Positions 42,983 to 51,272 of a DNA stretch of 64,000 nucleotides are shown here, in pieces. The notes under the pieces were generated by a model. It did not search any database. It was not told where the DNA came from and was given only the letters and a program-made list of their open reading frames with translations. The number at the start of each line of letters is the position of its first letter. Position 1 is the stretch's first letter. Both the position numbers and the translations under genes were made by a program. Origin of the DNA: an uncultured Thermomicrobia bacterium (GTDB lineage Bacteria > Chloroflexota > Chloroflexia > Thermomicrobiales > JALYUS01); assembly GCA_937968015.1 (NCBI GenBank), contig CALBSO010000023.1, positions 1 through 64,000 of the forward strand, given 5' to 3'.

Positions 42983-44209
42983 TTACCCAATGCGGAAGGT
43001 GATGGGGAGCGACTTGGGGCCACGGAAGGCGAAGCCCTCGATCCAGTCAACGTGGTCGCTGACGAGTTGCATGTCCGCGCACCGCTGCACGATCGTCAGG
43101 ACGGCGGTTTGCGCCTCCGCCCGCGCCACTGCCGCGCCGAGGCAGAAATGTGGCCCGTGCGCGAAGGTGAGATGCCGGTTTGGCTGACGAGTGATGTCGA
43201 AGCGTTCCGGGTTGGAAAACTGTGCCTCATCGCGGTTGGCGGAGCCGAAGAGCAGGTAGATATTCTGCCCCGGCTCGATGGTCTGCCCGCCAATCGCGAT
43301 GGGTTCCTTCGCGACGCGGCTCGTCGCTTGCACGGGGCTGTCGTAGCGCATCACTTCCTCGATCGCCGGGCGGATCAACTCCGGGTTCGCGCGCAGTTGG
43401 GCCAGCGCCTCCGGGCGGCGCGCGAGCGTGAGGATGGCATTGCCGATCAGGTGCGCGGTCGAGTTATTGCCGCCGACGAGGAGCGCGATGCACATGACGA
43501 CCATCTCATCCGTCGTTAGGCGGTCGCCCTGCTCCTCGGCCTGAATCATCATCGTGATCAGGTCTTCGCGCGGCTCCGTGCGGCGGGCAGCGATCACGTC
43601 TTCGAGGTATGCTTTCATTTCCAGCATACTCGCCTGACCTTGCCGCATGATCGGGATACGCTCGTGCATCGTGCCGGAGCGGTCGTAGACGCGCACCTGA
43701 TCGCGGCTCCAGCGCGTGAAATCCTCCTGATCCGCTTGCGGTACGCCGAGCATATCGGCGATCACCCAGCCGGGCAGCGGCACCGCGACATCGTGCATGA
43801 CATCCATGCCGCCGCGCGCCATCACGCGGTCGAGCAGCGAATTGCAGGTCGCCTCGATCCGCTCCCGCTTCGTTTCCGTGACGCGCGCCGAGAACGCTTT
43901 GGTCATCAGTGTGCGTAGCCGCGTATGGCGTGGCGGGTCCGAAAGGAGCATGCGGCTGCCGAGGACATGACGCAGCGGCGTCAGTTCCTGCTGCACATCG
44001 TCCGGCAGCACCGCGAAGGTCGCCTCGACACGCGCGGAGGAGATGCGCGGGTCATTGAGGATGGCAACGATGTCGTCATACCGGCTGAGCAGCCAGTACG
44101 GCCCATTCCAGAAGACGGGCGATTCCCGCCGCAACCGCTCGTAGATCGGGTATGGATTCACCTGCACCGCCGGGTCGCTGAAGTTGTATGTCGCAGCCGT
44201 CACGGACAT
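42983..44209 (-). CDS. Cytochrome P450
   Basis: A 408-aa soluble P450. The haem ligand is Cys356 in FAHGPHFCLGAA, and the K-helix ExxR is in EEVMRYDSP. The I-helix reads LLVGGNNSTAHLI, so the usual acid-alcohol pair (E/D-T) is Asn-Ser; this may change oxygen activation or suit a peroxygenase-like or unusual substrate reaction. No ferredoxin or reductase gene is adjacent. It resembles the bacterial class I CYP107/CYP109 type of sequence, but the substrate cannot be assigned. Confidence 0.92.
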   Translation of the reverse strand: MSVTAATYNFSDPAVQVNPYPIYERLRRESPVFWNGPYWLLSRYDDIVAILNDPRISSARVEATFAVLPDDVQQELTPLRHVLGSRMLLSDPPRHTRLRTLMTKAFSARVTETKRERIEATCNSLLDRVMARGGMDVMHDVAVPLPGWVIADMLGVPQADQEDFTRWSRDQVRVYDRSGTMHERIPIMRQGQASMLEMKAYLEDVIAARRTEPREDLITMMIQAEEQGDRLTTDEMVVMCIALLVGGNNSTAHLIGNAILTLARRPEALAQLRANPELIRPAIEEVMRYDSPVQATSRVAKEPIAIGGQTIEPGQNIYLLFGSANRDEAQFSNPERFDITRQPNRHLTFAHGPHFCLGAAVARAEAQTAVLTIVQRCADMQLVSDHVDWIEGFAFRGPKSLPITFRIG

Positions 44210-44257
44210 CGCGGATTTCCTTGCCGCCTTGCAACCGCCAATCTAGGCGTCGCCGCG

Positions 44258-45202
44258 TCAGATTTCGGAGAACCACTGAGGGTCAATGCTGACCTCTTCA
44301 ACCTGCTGCGTGCTGACACCTAATTTCAAGTCCTTGAGGAGTATGCACAGTTGATCGCCATCAATCAGGTCTATGACAGGAGCGCCATCCCTGGTCGCCT
44401 CTTTCTTTGCTCCCGAAGTATATGTGCCCGTCGTGATCAGCAAACCTTTATCGGTCCTGCCTACCATTGCACCGCGAAAACTACGGACCTCTTCCGCGCC
44501 GACACTGCCTTTGTATCGTTTGCATTGAAAGAAGACCTGAAAACTCAAAAGGGAGATACGAAGAACGCCGATTCCGTCTATTCCGCCGTCTCCGCTACGT
44601 CCGGTTACTTCCACTTTCGTAAACCCGGACTCGCGTAGGAGACGCTGACATAATCGTTCGAATCCGCTTGGAGGTATCGCTAGCAGTTCATCGAGAAGGA
44701 CATCTCGCCACTTCTCGAACACGGTACTGCTGAACTTTCCTGATTCGTCCCCCATCGGCAATTCAGTGGGCAGGGCGATCTGGTCGGACATTCCTTCCGC
44801 TGGCTCAACCAGCGAGACAGACTCCTTCGGTGACATCTTTCTGACGGTAATAGGAATCGCCGCCATGTCGGCCTCAGAAAGGCTACGACCCGAATCGGTA
44901 ATTGCCCACACACCACGACTGCTATTCTCGATGGCATCAACCTTTTTGAGATATGAACGCGCCCAATGTAAACGATACCCGATCTCCGTTCCCGACCCCT
45001 TGCCGTGCATCACACTTTGTTGTGCTTCCGTATATCCTTCGATTTCTATGACCTTGTCCATGATCTCTTGGATGGTTCCTGATCCACCCATTTGTGTAAG
45101 TGCTTGAAGGGTTGGCCAAAGCATCCTGTCGTAGCCAGGGACATTGGCCTTCGTCGTGATACCTGACGCCACAGATGCCTGCCCTTCTGGGGAGGGCACC
45201 AC
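44258..45202 (-). CDS. Mrr-type restriction endonuclease (type IV)
   Basis: A 314-aa nuclease of the Mrr family, which cuts modified foreign DNA. An Mrr_N winged domain (20-115, with ITDSGRSLSE) is followed by the Mrr_cat PD-(D/E)xK domain: SGFTKVEVTGRSGDGGIDG (Asp209) and FFQCKRYKG (Gln226-x-Lys228). The gene is visibly lower in GC than its neighbours, with A/T-rich third positions, suggesting recent transfer. There is no methylase beside it, as expected for a type IV enzyme. Confidence 0.9.
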   Translation of the reverse strand: MVPSPEGQASVASGITTKANVPGYDRMLWPTLQALTQMGGSGTIQEIMDKVIEIEGYTEAQQSVMHGKGSGTEIGYRLHWARSYLKKVDAIENSSRGVWAITDSGRSLSEADMAAIPITVRKMSPKESVSLVEPAEGMSDQIALPTELPMGDESGKFSSTVFEKWRDVLLDELLAIPPSGFERLCQRLLRESGFTKVEVTGRSGDGGIDGIGVLRISLLSFQVFFQCKRYKGSVGAEEVRSFRGAMVGRTDKGLLITTGTYTSGAKKEATRDGAPVIDLIDGDQLCILLKDLKLGVSTQQVEEVSIDPQWFSEI

Positions 45203-45399
45203 AAAAGGATACCCCTACGAATCGGGCCGATCTTTCTGCTGAAAGCCCCATGAGTCCATACGAGATTAGCAGGCGCGATTAGGCACAGTCAAGCACGCAC
45301 CTTCGGAAATTGAGCCGCAGGGCGTGGCAACGACCCGCTTTCCTGTCCGTTTCAGTCGCGGAAAGTGTCTCGAAACCAGCATCTCATCCTCCAGGTGCG

Positions 45400-46377
45400 C
45401 TATCGCTCATGGGTGTGATCGGCGATGGCCTGCTGGATGAAGGCGTCAATGCGCGCCTGGGCGCGCGCCGCCAGGCCGAGCGTCATGTTGTTGAAGGCGT
45501 GGACGCCGCCGGGATAGACGGCCAGTTCCGCCGCATTCCCCGCCGCGATCCAGCGTGTGTACATGAAGAGGTTGTCGTCAATCAGTGGGTCGAGTGTGCC
45601 GACGGTGAAGAGCGCGGGCGGCATCCCGCTCAGATCGGCATAGAGCGGCGAGACATCGGGATCGCGGCGCTGCTCCGGCGACACGAACTGGTCGGTGAAC
45701 CACTGGACGATCGGCGTGCTGAGGACGAGATTCCGCTCGCCCCAGCGGCGCACGCTCGGTGTCAGCGAGAGGTCATACGCGCCCGCTTCGAGGTTGGCCC
45801 CGGCGAAGCCCGTGTAGCCGTGCCGGTCGCGCAGGCGCAGCAGCGTCACCGCCGAGAGGTGCGCGCCTGCCGAGAGGCCGCCGATGACGATCCGCTCCGT
45901 CCCGAACTCTTGTCGGGCATGCGCGACGAGCCAGAGCGCGGCGGCCTCGCAGTCATCCGGCGCGGCGGGATAAGGGTCTTCGGGTGCGAGGCGATAGTCC
46001 ACACTGACGACCGCGACGTTGCAGGCGCGCGCCACCCGCTCCAGCGCCGGATCTTGCTGGTGGGCGCGACCAATGACCCATCCGCCGCCGTGGATGTAGA
46101 GATAGACGCCCTCGATGGTCTCCGGGATGAAGAGACGCAGCATGATCGCGCCCGCCGGGCCGGGGATCGTCCGTTCGGTCGCCAGCTCAGAGAGGGTCAG
46201 CGGCCCCCAGATGCCCCTGCCCGACTCGCGCGCCGCGCGCGTGAACGCCGGTGGCTGGGTGTGTACCATTGGGATCGTCGCGAGCAGCGCCTCCAGCTGC
46301 GCATTGAAGGCGGCGGTTTCCGTGTCTATCGCGGCGGGGATGAACTGGTGCGGGTCGAGGCCGGTCGCGTCGTTCAT
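45400..46377 (-). CDS. Alpha/beta hydrolase, hormone-sensitive-lipase-type esterase
   Basis: A 325-aa esterase. The oxyanion motif HGGGWVIG lies near residue 95, the nucleophile Ser in GLSAGAHLS (about 170), the acid Asp in TLDPLIDD and the His in GGVHAFNN (about 292). This is the bacterial HSL (family IV) arrangement. It would hydrolyse short acyl esters in the cytoplasm. Divergent from the PAP2 phosphatase gene. Confidence 0.88.
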   Translation of the reverse strand: MNDATGLDPHQFIPAAIDTETAAFNAQLEALLATIPMVHTQPPAFTRAARESGRGIWGPLTLSELATERTIPGPAGAIMLRLFIPETIEGVYLYIHGGGWVIGRAHQQDPALERVARACNVAVVSVDYRLAPEDPYPAAPDDCEAAALWLVAHARQEFGTERIVIGGLSAGAHLSAVTLLRLRDRHGYTGFAGANLEAGAYDLSLTPSVRRWGERNLVLSTPIVQWFTDQFVSPEQRRDPDVSPLYADLSGMPPALFTVGTLDPLIDDNLFMYTRWIAAGNAAELAVYPGGVHAFNNMTLGLAARAQARIDAFIQQAIADHTHER

Positions 46378-46533
46378 GGGTGCAACTCCAGCATTTCAGG
46401 CGTTCCTATCACGACGGTCACACGCGCACCGTGGAAGGGCGGTCTGCTGTTTCCTGTCGTGATGTAGCGTATCATGTTGTGGGGGATGTGCGGCAAGTGT
46501 GTCGCTCGCGTGTTGTATCAGGGAGTTTTGCTC

Positions 46534-47259
46534 GTGTCACATCATACCGGAACGGTTCTCTCGCGCACGGCGGCGCCGGGACTTCGCCGTGCATTGCTCA
46601 CGCCCGCGTTTTCCGCGCTGATCCTTATCAGTCTGCTCTTCGGGAGCGTCTTCATCGCGCTCGGCGTCGAAGTACACGCGTCGAAGACGCTCCCAGCCGA
46701 CCGGCGTCTCCTGCACGCGGTTGACGACCACACCGCGTCGTGGCCCGTCGCCATCGGGAACGATGTCGGGCTGGTCGGCTCAGAGGTGGCGATTGCCGTG
46801 GCGGGGGTTGCGTTTGCCGGATGGTTCTTCCTGCGCCGTCGTTGGCTCGACGCACTCCTCTTTTTGGGCGCGGTAGGTGGGTACGGCACCCTCACCCTGC
46901 TGGTGAAGTATGTTGTCCGGCGCGAGCGCCCAATCGCCTTCTTCCGCGTCCCGGAGAGTGGCTACAGTTTCCCCAGCGGACATACGCTCGGCACGACCTG
47001 CCTCGCCTTGGCGCTCGGATTCTTGCTCTGGCATAGCGGCGCACGGCGCGGTCTCAAGGTCCTGGGCAACCTCGCGCTTTTCCTCGGCGTGCTCGTCATT
47101 GGGATGAGTCGCCTGCTGCTCGGCGTCCATTATCCGACCGATGTGCTCGGCAGTGTTCTGCTCGGCACGACATGGATGAGCGCGCTGATCGCGCTGCGCT
47201 ACGCTGTCGAACGGTGGCTGATGGTCAGAACGCCACGCGCGCCGCTGGACGGCGGATAA
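46534..47259 (+). CDS. PAP2-family membrane phosphatase
   Basis: A lipid-phosphate phosphatase, 241 aa, with about six membrane helices. The three PAP2 motifs are present in order: KYVVRRERP (C1), SFPSGHT (C2) and GMSRLLLGVHYPTDV (C3). The GTG at 46534 is chosen because GGGAG lies 8 bases upstream; the frame is open upstream to 46474. Likely substrates are undecaprenyl pyrophosphate or phosphatidate. Confidence 0.88.
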   Translation: MSHHTGTVLSRTAAPGLRRALLTPAFSALILISLLFGSVFIALGVEVHASKTLPADRRLLHAVDDHTASWPVAIGNDVGLVGSEVAIAVAGVAFAGWFFLRRRWLDALLFLGAVGGYGTLTLLVKYVVRRERPIAFFRVPESGYSFPSGHTLGTTCLALALGFLLWHSGARRGLKVLGNLALFLGVLVIGMSRLLLGVHYPTDVLGSVLLGTTWMSALIALRYAVERWLMVRTPRAPLDGG

Positions 47260-47292
47260 CCACGGGAATAGCGGCGAAAGGAGGGGTGAGCG

Positions 47293-48291
47293 ATGAGTCG
47301 GCCAGTCACACTCTTCACCGGCCAGTGGGCGGATCTGCCGCTGGAAAGGCTCGCGGAGAAGGCGAAAGCGTGGGGCTTCGATGGTCTCGAACTCGCCTGT
47401 TGGGGCGACCACTTCGATGTGCAACGCGCCCTCGCGGAGCCGGAGTACACCGCGGCCCGATGGGAGATTCTCAACCGGCACGGTCTGCACTGCTTCGCCA
47501 TCTCCACGCACCTCGTCGGGCAGGCGGTCTGCGATCCGATTGACGGGCGGCATCAGGCGATCTTGCCGCCGCACGTCTGGGGTGACGGAGAGGCGGAGGG
47601 CGTCCGCCAGCGCGCCGCGCGTGAGGTGATGGACACGGCCCGCGCCGCCGCGCGGTTCGGCGTCGGCATCGTCAACGGTTTCACCGGATCGAGCATCTGG
47701 CATCTCTTGTACTCGTTCCCGCCCAATGATTTCGCCGTGATCGAGCGCGGCTACGAAGATTTCGCGGCGCGGTGGAACCCGATCATGGATGTCTTCAAGC
47801 AGGAGGGGATCAGATTCGGGCTGGAAGTGCATCCGACCGAGATCGCCTACGACTTCGTCACGACACGCTCGGCGCTCGACGCGATCGGCAACCGCCCGGA
47901 GTTCGGCATCAACTTCGACCCCAGCCACTTCGCGCACCAGTTCCTCGACCCGGCGGCGTATATCGCGGCGTTCGCGGATCGTATCTACCATGTCCACGTC
48001 AAGGACTCGAAGAAGACGCTCGATGGCCGGACGAGCATCCTCGGCTCGCATCTGAACTTCGGCGACGCCCGCCGGGGCTGGGATTTCGTCTCGCCGGGGC
48101 ATGGCGACGTAGATTTCGAGGCAATCTTCCGCGCGCTCAACCGGATCGGCTACAGCGGGCCCCTCTCGATCGAGTGGGAGGATTCCGGTATGGATCGAGA
48201 GTGGGGCGCGCCGGATGCCGTACGGTTCGTCCGCCGCACCGATTTCGCGCCCTCATCCGTCGCCTTCGACGCGGCGTTCCAGCGGTCGTAG
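47293..48291 (+). CDS. Sugar phosphate isomerase/epimerase-like TIM barrel protein
   Basis: An AP_endonuc_2 TIM barrel of 332 aa. Metal-site residues are visible: Glu in GLEVHPTEIAYD (about 175), Asp/His in NFDPSHFAHQ, His in YHVHVKDSK, and Glu in LSIEWEDSG near the C-terminus. AAAGGAGGGG precedes ATG 47293. It is distinct in sequence from the isomerase at 19010. It has no dehydrogenase partner here; the nearest co-directional genes are PAP2 upstream and the paa cluster downstream. Confidence 0.87.
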   Translation: MSRPVTLFTGQWADLPLERLAEKAKAWGFDGLELACWGDHFDVQRALAEPEYTAARWEILNRHGLHCFAISTHLVGQAVCDPIDGRHQAILPPHVWGDGEAEGVRQRAAREVMDTARAAARFGVGIVNGFTGSSIWHLLYSFPPNDFAVIERGYEDFAARWNPIMDVFKQEGIRFGLEVHPTEIAYDFVTTRSALDAIGNRPEFGINFDPSHFAHQFLDPAAYIAAFADRIYHVHVKDSKKTLDGRTSILGSHLNFGDARRGWDFVSPGHGDVDFEAIFRALNRIGYSGPLSIEWEDSGMDREWGAPDAVRFVRRTDFAPSSVAFDAAFQRS

Positions 48292-48352
48292 TCCGATTGG
48301 GTGAAGCCTGCTTCGCCGATAGATGTTCCTGCATGTGCGTTTCCGCACAAAG

Positions 48353-48409
48353 TTGACACGGGATGACTGCGGTGGCACAATGAGGCGTGAAATCTAACAA
48401 GCGTTTGTT
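48353..48409 (+). promoter_or_regulatory. Promoter and candidate TetR operator of the paa cluster
   Basis: TTGACA (48353-48358) and CACAAT (48376-48381) are 17 bases apart. Just downstream is AACAAGCGTTTGTT (48396-48409), a 14-bp palindrome with one mismatched pair, lying about 8 bases after the expected start point. TetR regulators usually repress from such sites, so autoregulation of the tetR-paaABCD operon is likely. Confidence 0.65.
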
Positions 48410-48425
48410 TGCAGACGGAGAACGA

Positions 48426-49043
48426 ATGGACGGACGCAAGCGGCAAATCGAGGATGTGGCGAGTACGCTCTTCAGCGAGCGCGGCTATAGCGCGACGAGT
48501 GTGCGGGACATCGCGCGCGCCCTTGACCTACAGGGCGGCAGCCTCTACGCACATATCTCCTCGAAAGAAGACGTGCTCTGGAACATCGTCAGCCGGGCGG
48601 CGGAGCGGTTTCATGTGGCGGTACGCCCGATTGCCAATGGCACGGACGCTGCTTCCACACGATTGCGTGGCATGGCGCGGGCGCATGTGCATGTCATCAC
48701 GGACGATATCGAGCACGCGACCGTCTTCCTGCACGAATGGCGCTTCCTCGGCGTGGAGCGGCGTGCCGCGATTGGTCGTCAGCGCGATGCCTATGAAGCC
48801 TACTTCCGCGCCGTGATTGCCGAGGGGATGTCGAATGGCGAGTTCCGCCCCGCCGACCCGAAAATGGCCGGCCTGGGCATCCTTTCCGGCCTGAACGGCA
48901 TTGCGCAGTGGTACCGGCCCAATGGACCGCTCGCGCCAGACGCCATCGCCGATTCCTTTGCCGATCTCTTTCTGCGCGGCCTCACCGCCCCACGAACCGA
49001 TCCCGAAAGTGGCCCGAACTGCATCTGGAGGGAAGAAGCATGA
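48426..49043 (+). CDS. TetR-family regulator of the paa cluster
   Basis: A 205-aa repressor. The N-terminal HTH is clear: ASTLFSERGYSATSVRDIARALDLQGGSLYAHISSKEDVLWNI (residues 11-53, given here as one known motif block: F.ERGY..TS..DIA...... GSLY.H...K). The C-terminal ligand domain is helical. ATG 48426 is supported by GGAG five bases upstream; an in-frame GTG at 48387 would fall at the transcription start. Its stop overlaps the paaA start (ATGA). By position it is the counterpart of PaaR, which senses phenylacetyl-CoA in other bacteria. Confidence 0.85.
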   Translation: MDGRKRQIEDVASTLFSERGYSATSVRDIARALDLQGGSLYAHISSKEDVLWNIVSRAAERFHVAVRPIANGTDAASTRLRGMARAHVHVITDDIEHATVFLHEWRFLGVERRAAIGRQRDAYEAYFRAVIAEGMSNGEFRPADPKMAGLGILSGLNGIAQWYRPNGPLAPDAIADSFADLFLRGLTAPRTDPESGPNCIWREEA

Positions 49044-49957
49044 CTGAACAGGAACGATTGGACGCCTTCAACGCGCATGTCGCCAGTGGTGGCAAAGTCG
49101 AGCCGGGCGATTGGATGCCGGACGAGTATCGCAAGGCGGTGCTGAAGTTCGTCGAGATGCACGCGAACAGTGAATTGATGGGCGTCCTGCCGGAGCGCGA
49201 GTGGATCATGCGCGCTCCGTCCTTGAAGCGCAAACTCGCCCTCACCGCGAAGGTGCAGGACGAGGTCGGCCACGCGCAACTGCTCTACCGTGTCGCGGAA
49301 GACCTCGGCAAATCGCGTGAAGCGATGGTGGACGATCTCCTGGCGGGCAAGACGAAGTTCCATAATGTCTTCCATTACCCGACGAAGACCTGGGCCGATG
49401 TCGGGGTGATCGCCTGGCTCGTGGATGCCGCCGCGATTGTCGCGCAGCAGGCCTTACGGGAATCGTCCTACGCACCCTATGCCCGCACGATGAAGAAGAT
49501 CTGCTGGGAAGAATCCGTCCATATCATTCACGGGCGCGATGTGCTCCTCTCTCTCCTCAACGGCACCGCAACGCAGCGCGCGATGGTGCAGGAGGCGCTG
49601 GATCGCTGGTGGGGCCCGCTGATGCAGATGCATGGCCCGCCGACCGACCCAACGAAGGACCGTGACCTTGCCTGGCGCATCAAGAACAAATCGAACGACA
49701 ACCTGCGCCAGGAATTCCTCGGCATCTACGTCCCGCGTATCCGCGAACTTGGCCTCACCTTGCCTGATCCCGAACTGCGGTATGACGAGGCGTCCGGACG
49801 CTGGCTCTTCACCGAGCCGGACTGGAAGGAACTCTATGCCGTCGTCACCGGCCACGGCCCGATGTCTCAGCAACGCCTCGCCTTCCGCCAGATGAATTAC
49901 GCCGCGACGCAGTGGGTGCGTGACGCTATGCTTGCCACCCCCCGCGTCGCGGCGTAA
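49040..49957 (+). CDS. paaA: 1,2-phenylacetyl-CoA epoxidase catalytic subunit PaaA
   Basis: Carboxylate-bridged di-iron subunit that epoxidises the ring of phenylacetyl-CoA. The 305-aa protein is ferritin-like, with metal-ligand motifs KVQDEVGHAQ (ExxH, about residues 70-80) and WEESVHIIHGRD (about 155). ELMGVLPEREWI and the C-terminal MNYAATQWVRDA are PaaA hallmarks. Coupled to the TetR gene by ATGA and followed by paaB after 19 bases. Confidence 0.95.
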   Translation: MTEQERLDAFNAHVASGGKVEPGDWMPDEYRKAVLKFVEMHANSELMGVLPEREWIMRAPSLKRKLALTAKVQDEVGHAQLLYRVAEDLGKSREAMVDDLLAGKTKFHNVFHYPTKTWADVGVIAWLVDAAAIVAQQALRESSYAPYARTMKKICWEESVHIIHGRDVLLSLLNGTATQRAMVQEALDRWWGPLMQMHGPPTDPTKDRDLAWRIKNKSNDNLRQEFLGIYVPRIRELGLTLPDPELRYDEASGRWLFTEPDWKELYAVVTGHGPMSQQRLAFRQMNYAATQWVRDAMLATPRVAA

Positions 49958-49976
49958 GGGAGTGGGAGGTGATGTG

Positions 49977-50261
49977 ATGGATGTGTATGAAGTCTTTCGG
50001 CAGGAGCGGGAAGGGGAGCCGATGCGGCATGCGGGGAATGTCCTCGCGCCGGATCGAGAGTTGGCGACCCACTACGCGCGGGAGTTCTATAGCCGACGGC
50101 AGGAGAGCATCCGTCTCTGGGTCGTGCCACGCGCCGCGATCGAGCAGGTGGACGATCCTGATTTGCTCCAGCCGCCCCTCGACCGCTCCTTCAAGAAGCC
50201 CACGGGCTACGTCATCAAGGATAAACTCGACGCCGCCCGTGTCCGAGGGGGATTGCCATGA
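49977..50261 (+). CDS. paaB: 1,2-phenylacetyl-CoA epoxidase subunit PaaB
   Basis: Small bridging subunit of the epoxidase, 94 aa, usual size. It has the PaaB words VYEVFRQEREGEPMRHAGNV (start region), ATHYAREFYSRRQES and the lysine-rich end. GGGAGGTG lies upstream of ATG 49977. Its stop overlaps the paaC start (ATGA). Confidence 0.92.
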   Translation: MDVYEVFRQEREGEPMRHAGNVLAPDRELATHYAREFYSRRQESIRLWVVPRAAIEQVDDPDLLQPPLDRSFKKPTGYVIKDKLDAARVRGGLP

Positions 50262-51109
50262 TGAGTCCGGAGTTCGAGGTTCGCGGGGCGAGGATGAAGA
50301 CGGGGACACCCCGAACCCCGAACCCCGAACCCCGAACCGCATTAGCGGAGTTGCTACTCACGCTCGCGGACGATGAGTTCGTGCTCGGCTTCTGGGACTC
50401 GGAGTGGACGGGCATCGCGCCGATGTTGGAGGAGGATGTCGCCTTCTCGTCGCTCGCCCAGGATGAGATCGGGCACGCGCGCGTCCTCTACGAAATCCTC
50501 GCCGAACTCACGCATGACACAGCGGATCACATTGCCTACGGTCGCCAGCCGGAGGAGTACCGGCACGCGCGCCTCCTGGATCATTCGCGCACGGACTGGG
50601 CGTTCAGCATTGCCCGTCGCTTCCTCTACGACACGGCAGACGCGACCCGCCTCACGGTGCTGGCGAATTCGTCGTATGCGCCCCTCGCGGGGATCGTGGG
50701 CAAGATCCGGCGCGAGGAGACGTACCATCGTATGCACATGGAGGCGTGGGTGAAGCGGCTCGCGGAGGCAGGCGGCGAGGCGCACCAACGGCTGTCCGTC
50801 GCGCTGGAAACGCTCTGGCCCGACGCGCTGACGATCTTCACGCCGTTCGATGGCGAAGAGGAGCTGCTGAACGCGGGCATTCTGCCCGAACCGCTGATGG
50901 CGATCCAGCAGCGATGGCTCGGTGAGATCGCGTCGTTCCTGCAACCGCTCGGCTTGCCCTTCCCATTCCGTGAGGCGGGTGGGGGCCGATACACGCCAAC
51001 TTTCCCAATCACGATGGACAGCGGACGCATCCGGCACTCTGATGATTTCCGCTGGCTCTGGAACGAGTTCACGATGGTCTATCGCGCCGAGCCGGGCGCG
51101 GAATGGTAG
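50258..51109 (+). CDS. paaC: 1,2-phenylacetyl-CoA epoxidase structural subunit PaaC
   Basis: Ferritin-like partner of PaaA, 283 aa. Motifs include DDEFVLGFWDSEWTG, LAQDEIGHARVLYE and REETYHRMHMEAW. The first 28 codons (MMSPEFEVRG through PEPRTA) have no counterpart in the family: they are translated from a CCCCGAA heptamer array. The native protein probably began near ALAELLLTL. ATG 50258 overlaps the paaB stop; an internal ATG at 50294 is another possible start. The stop codon lies in an AGGACTG array. Confidence 0.92.
   Translation: MMSPEFEVRGARMKTGTPRTPNPEPRTALAELLLTLADDEFVLGFWDSEWTGIAPMLEEDVAFSSLAQDEIGHARVLYEILAELTHDTADHIAYGRQPEEYRHARLLDHSRTDWAFSIARRFLYDTADATRLTVLANSSYAPLAGIVGKIRREETYHRMHMEAWVKRLAEAGGEAHQRLSVALETLWPDALTIFTPFDGEEELLNAGILPEPLMAIQQRWLGEIASFLQPLGLPFPFREAGGGRYTPTFPITMDSGRIRHSDDFRWLWNEFTMVYRAEPGAEW
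50270..50336 (+). repeat. Heptamer array CCCCGAA x4 with inverted words, inside paaC
   Basis: Four perfect tandem CCCCGAA units (50309-50336) follow the partly inverted words GAGTTCG-AGGTTCG-CGGGGCG (50270-50290). The array is translated as part of the PaaC N-terminus (TPRTPNPEPRT). Its arms can pair, placing a hairpin over the first codons of paaC. Confidence 0.8.
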
Positions 51110-51272
51110 GACTGAGGACTGAGGACTGAGAGGGGCAAACGGCAATGACGGCAGTGAAGGATTCACGTAGGCGGGCAAAAGAGGTCGAAGAACCGTGCGT
51201 GGACCGCCGAGGAGAATCTGAGGCGACATCCTCAGTCCTCAGTTCCTGCAGGGATACCCAGTCCTCAGTCCT
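51107..51272 (+). repeat. AGGACTG heptamer array and inverted partners around the paaD start
   Basis: The paaC stop TAG (51107-51109) opens T-AGGACTG-AGGACTG-AGGACTG-AG (to 51130). Inverted copies CTCAGTCCTCAGT (51231-51243) and CAGTCCTCAGTCCT (51259-51272) lie inside the paaD coding region. The arms flank the paaD start (51145), so the mRNA could fold with the paaD initiation region in the loop. Confidence 0.85.
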
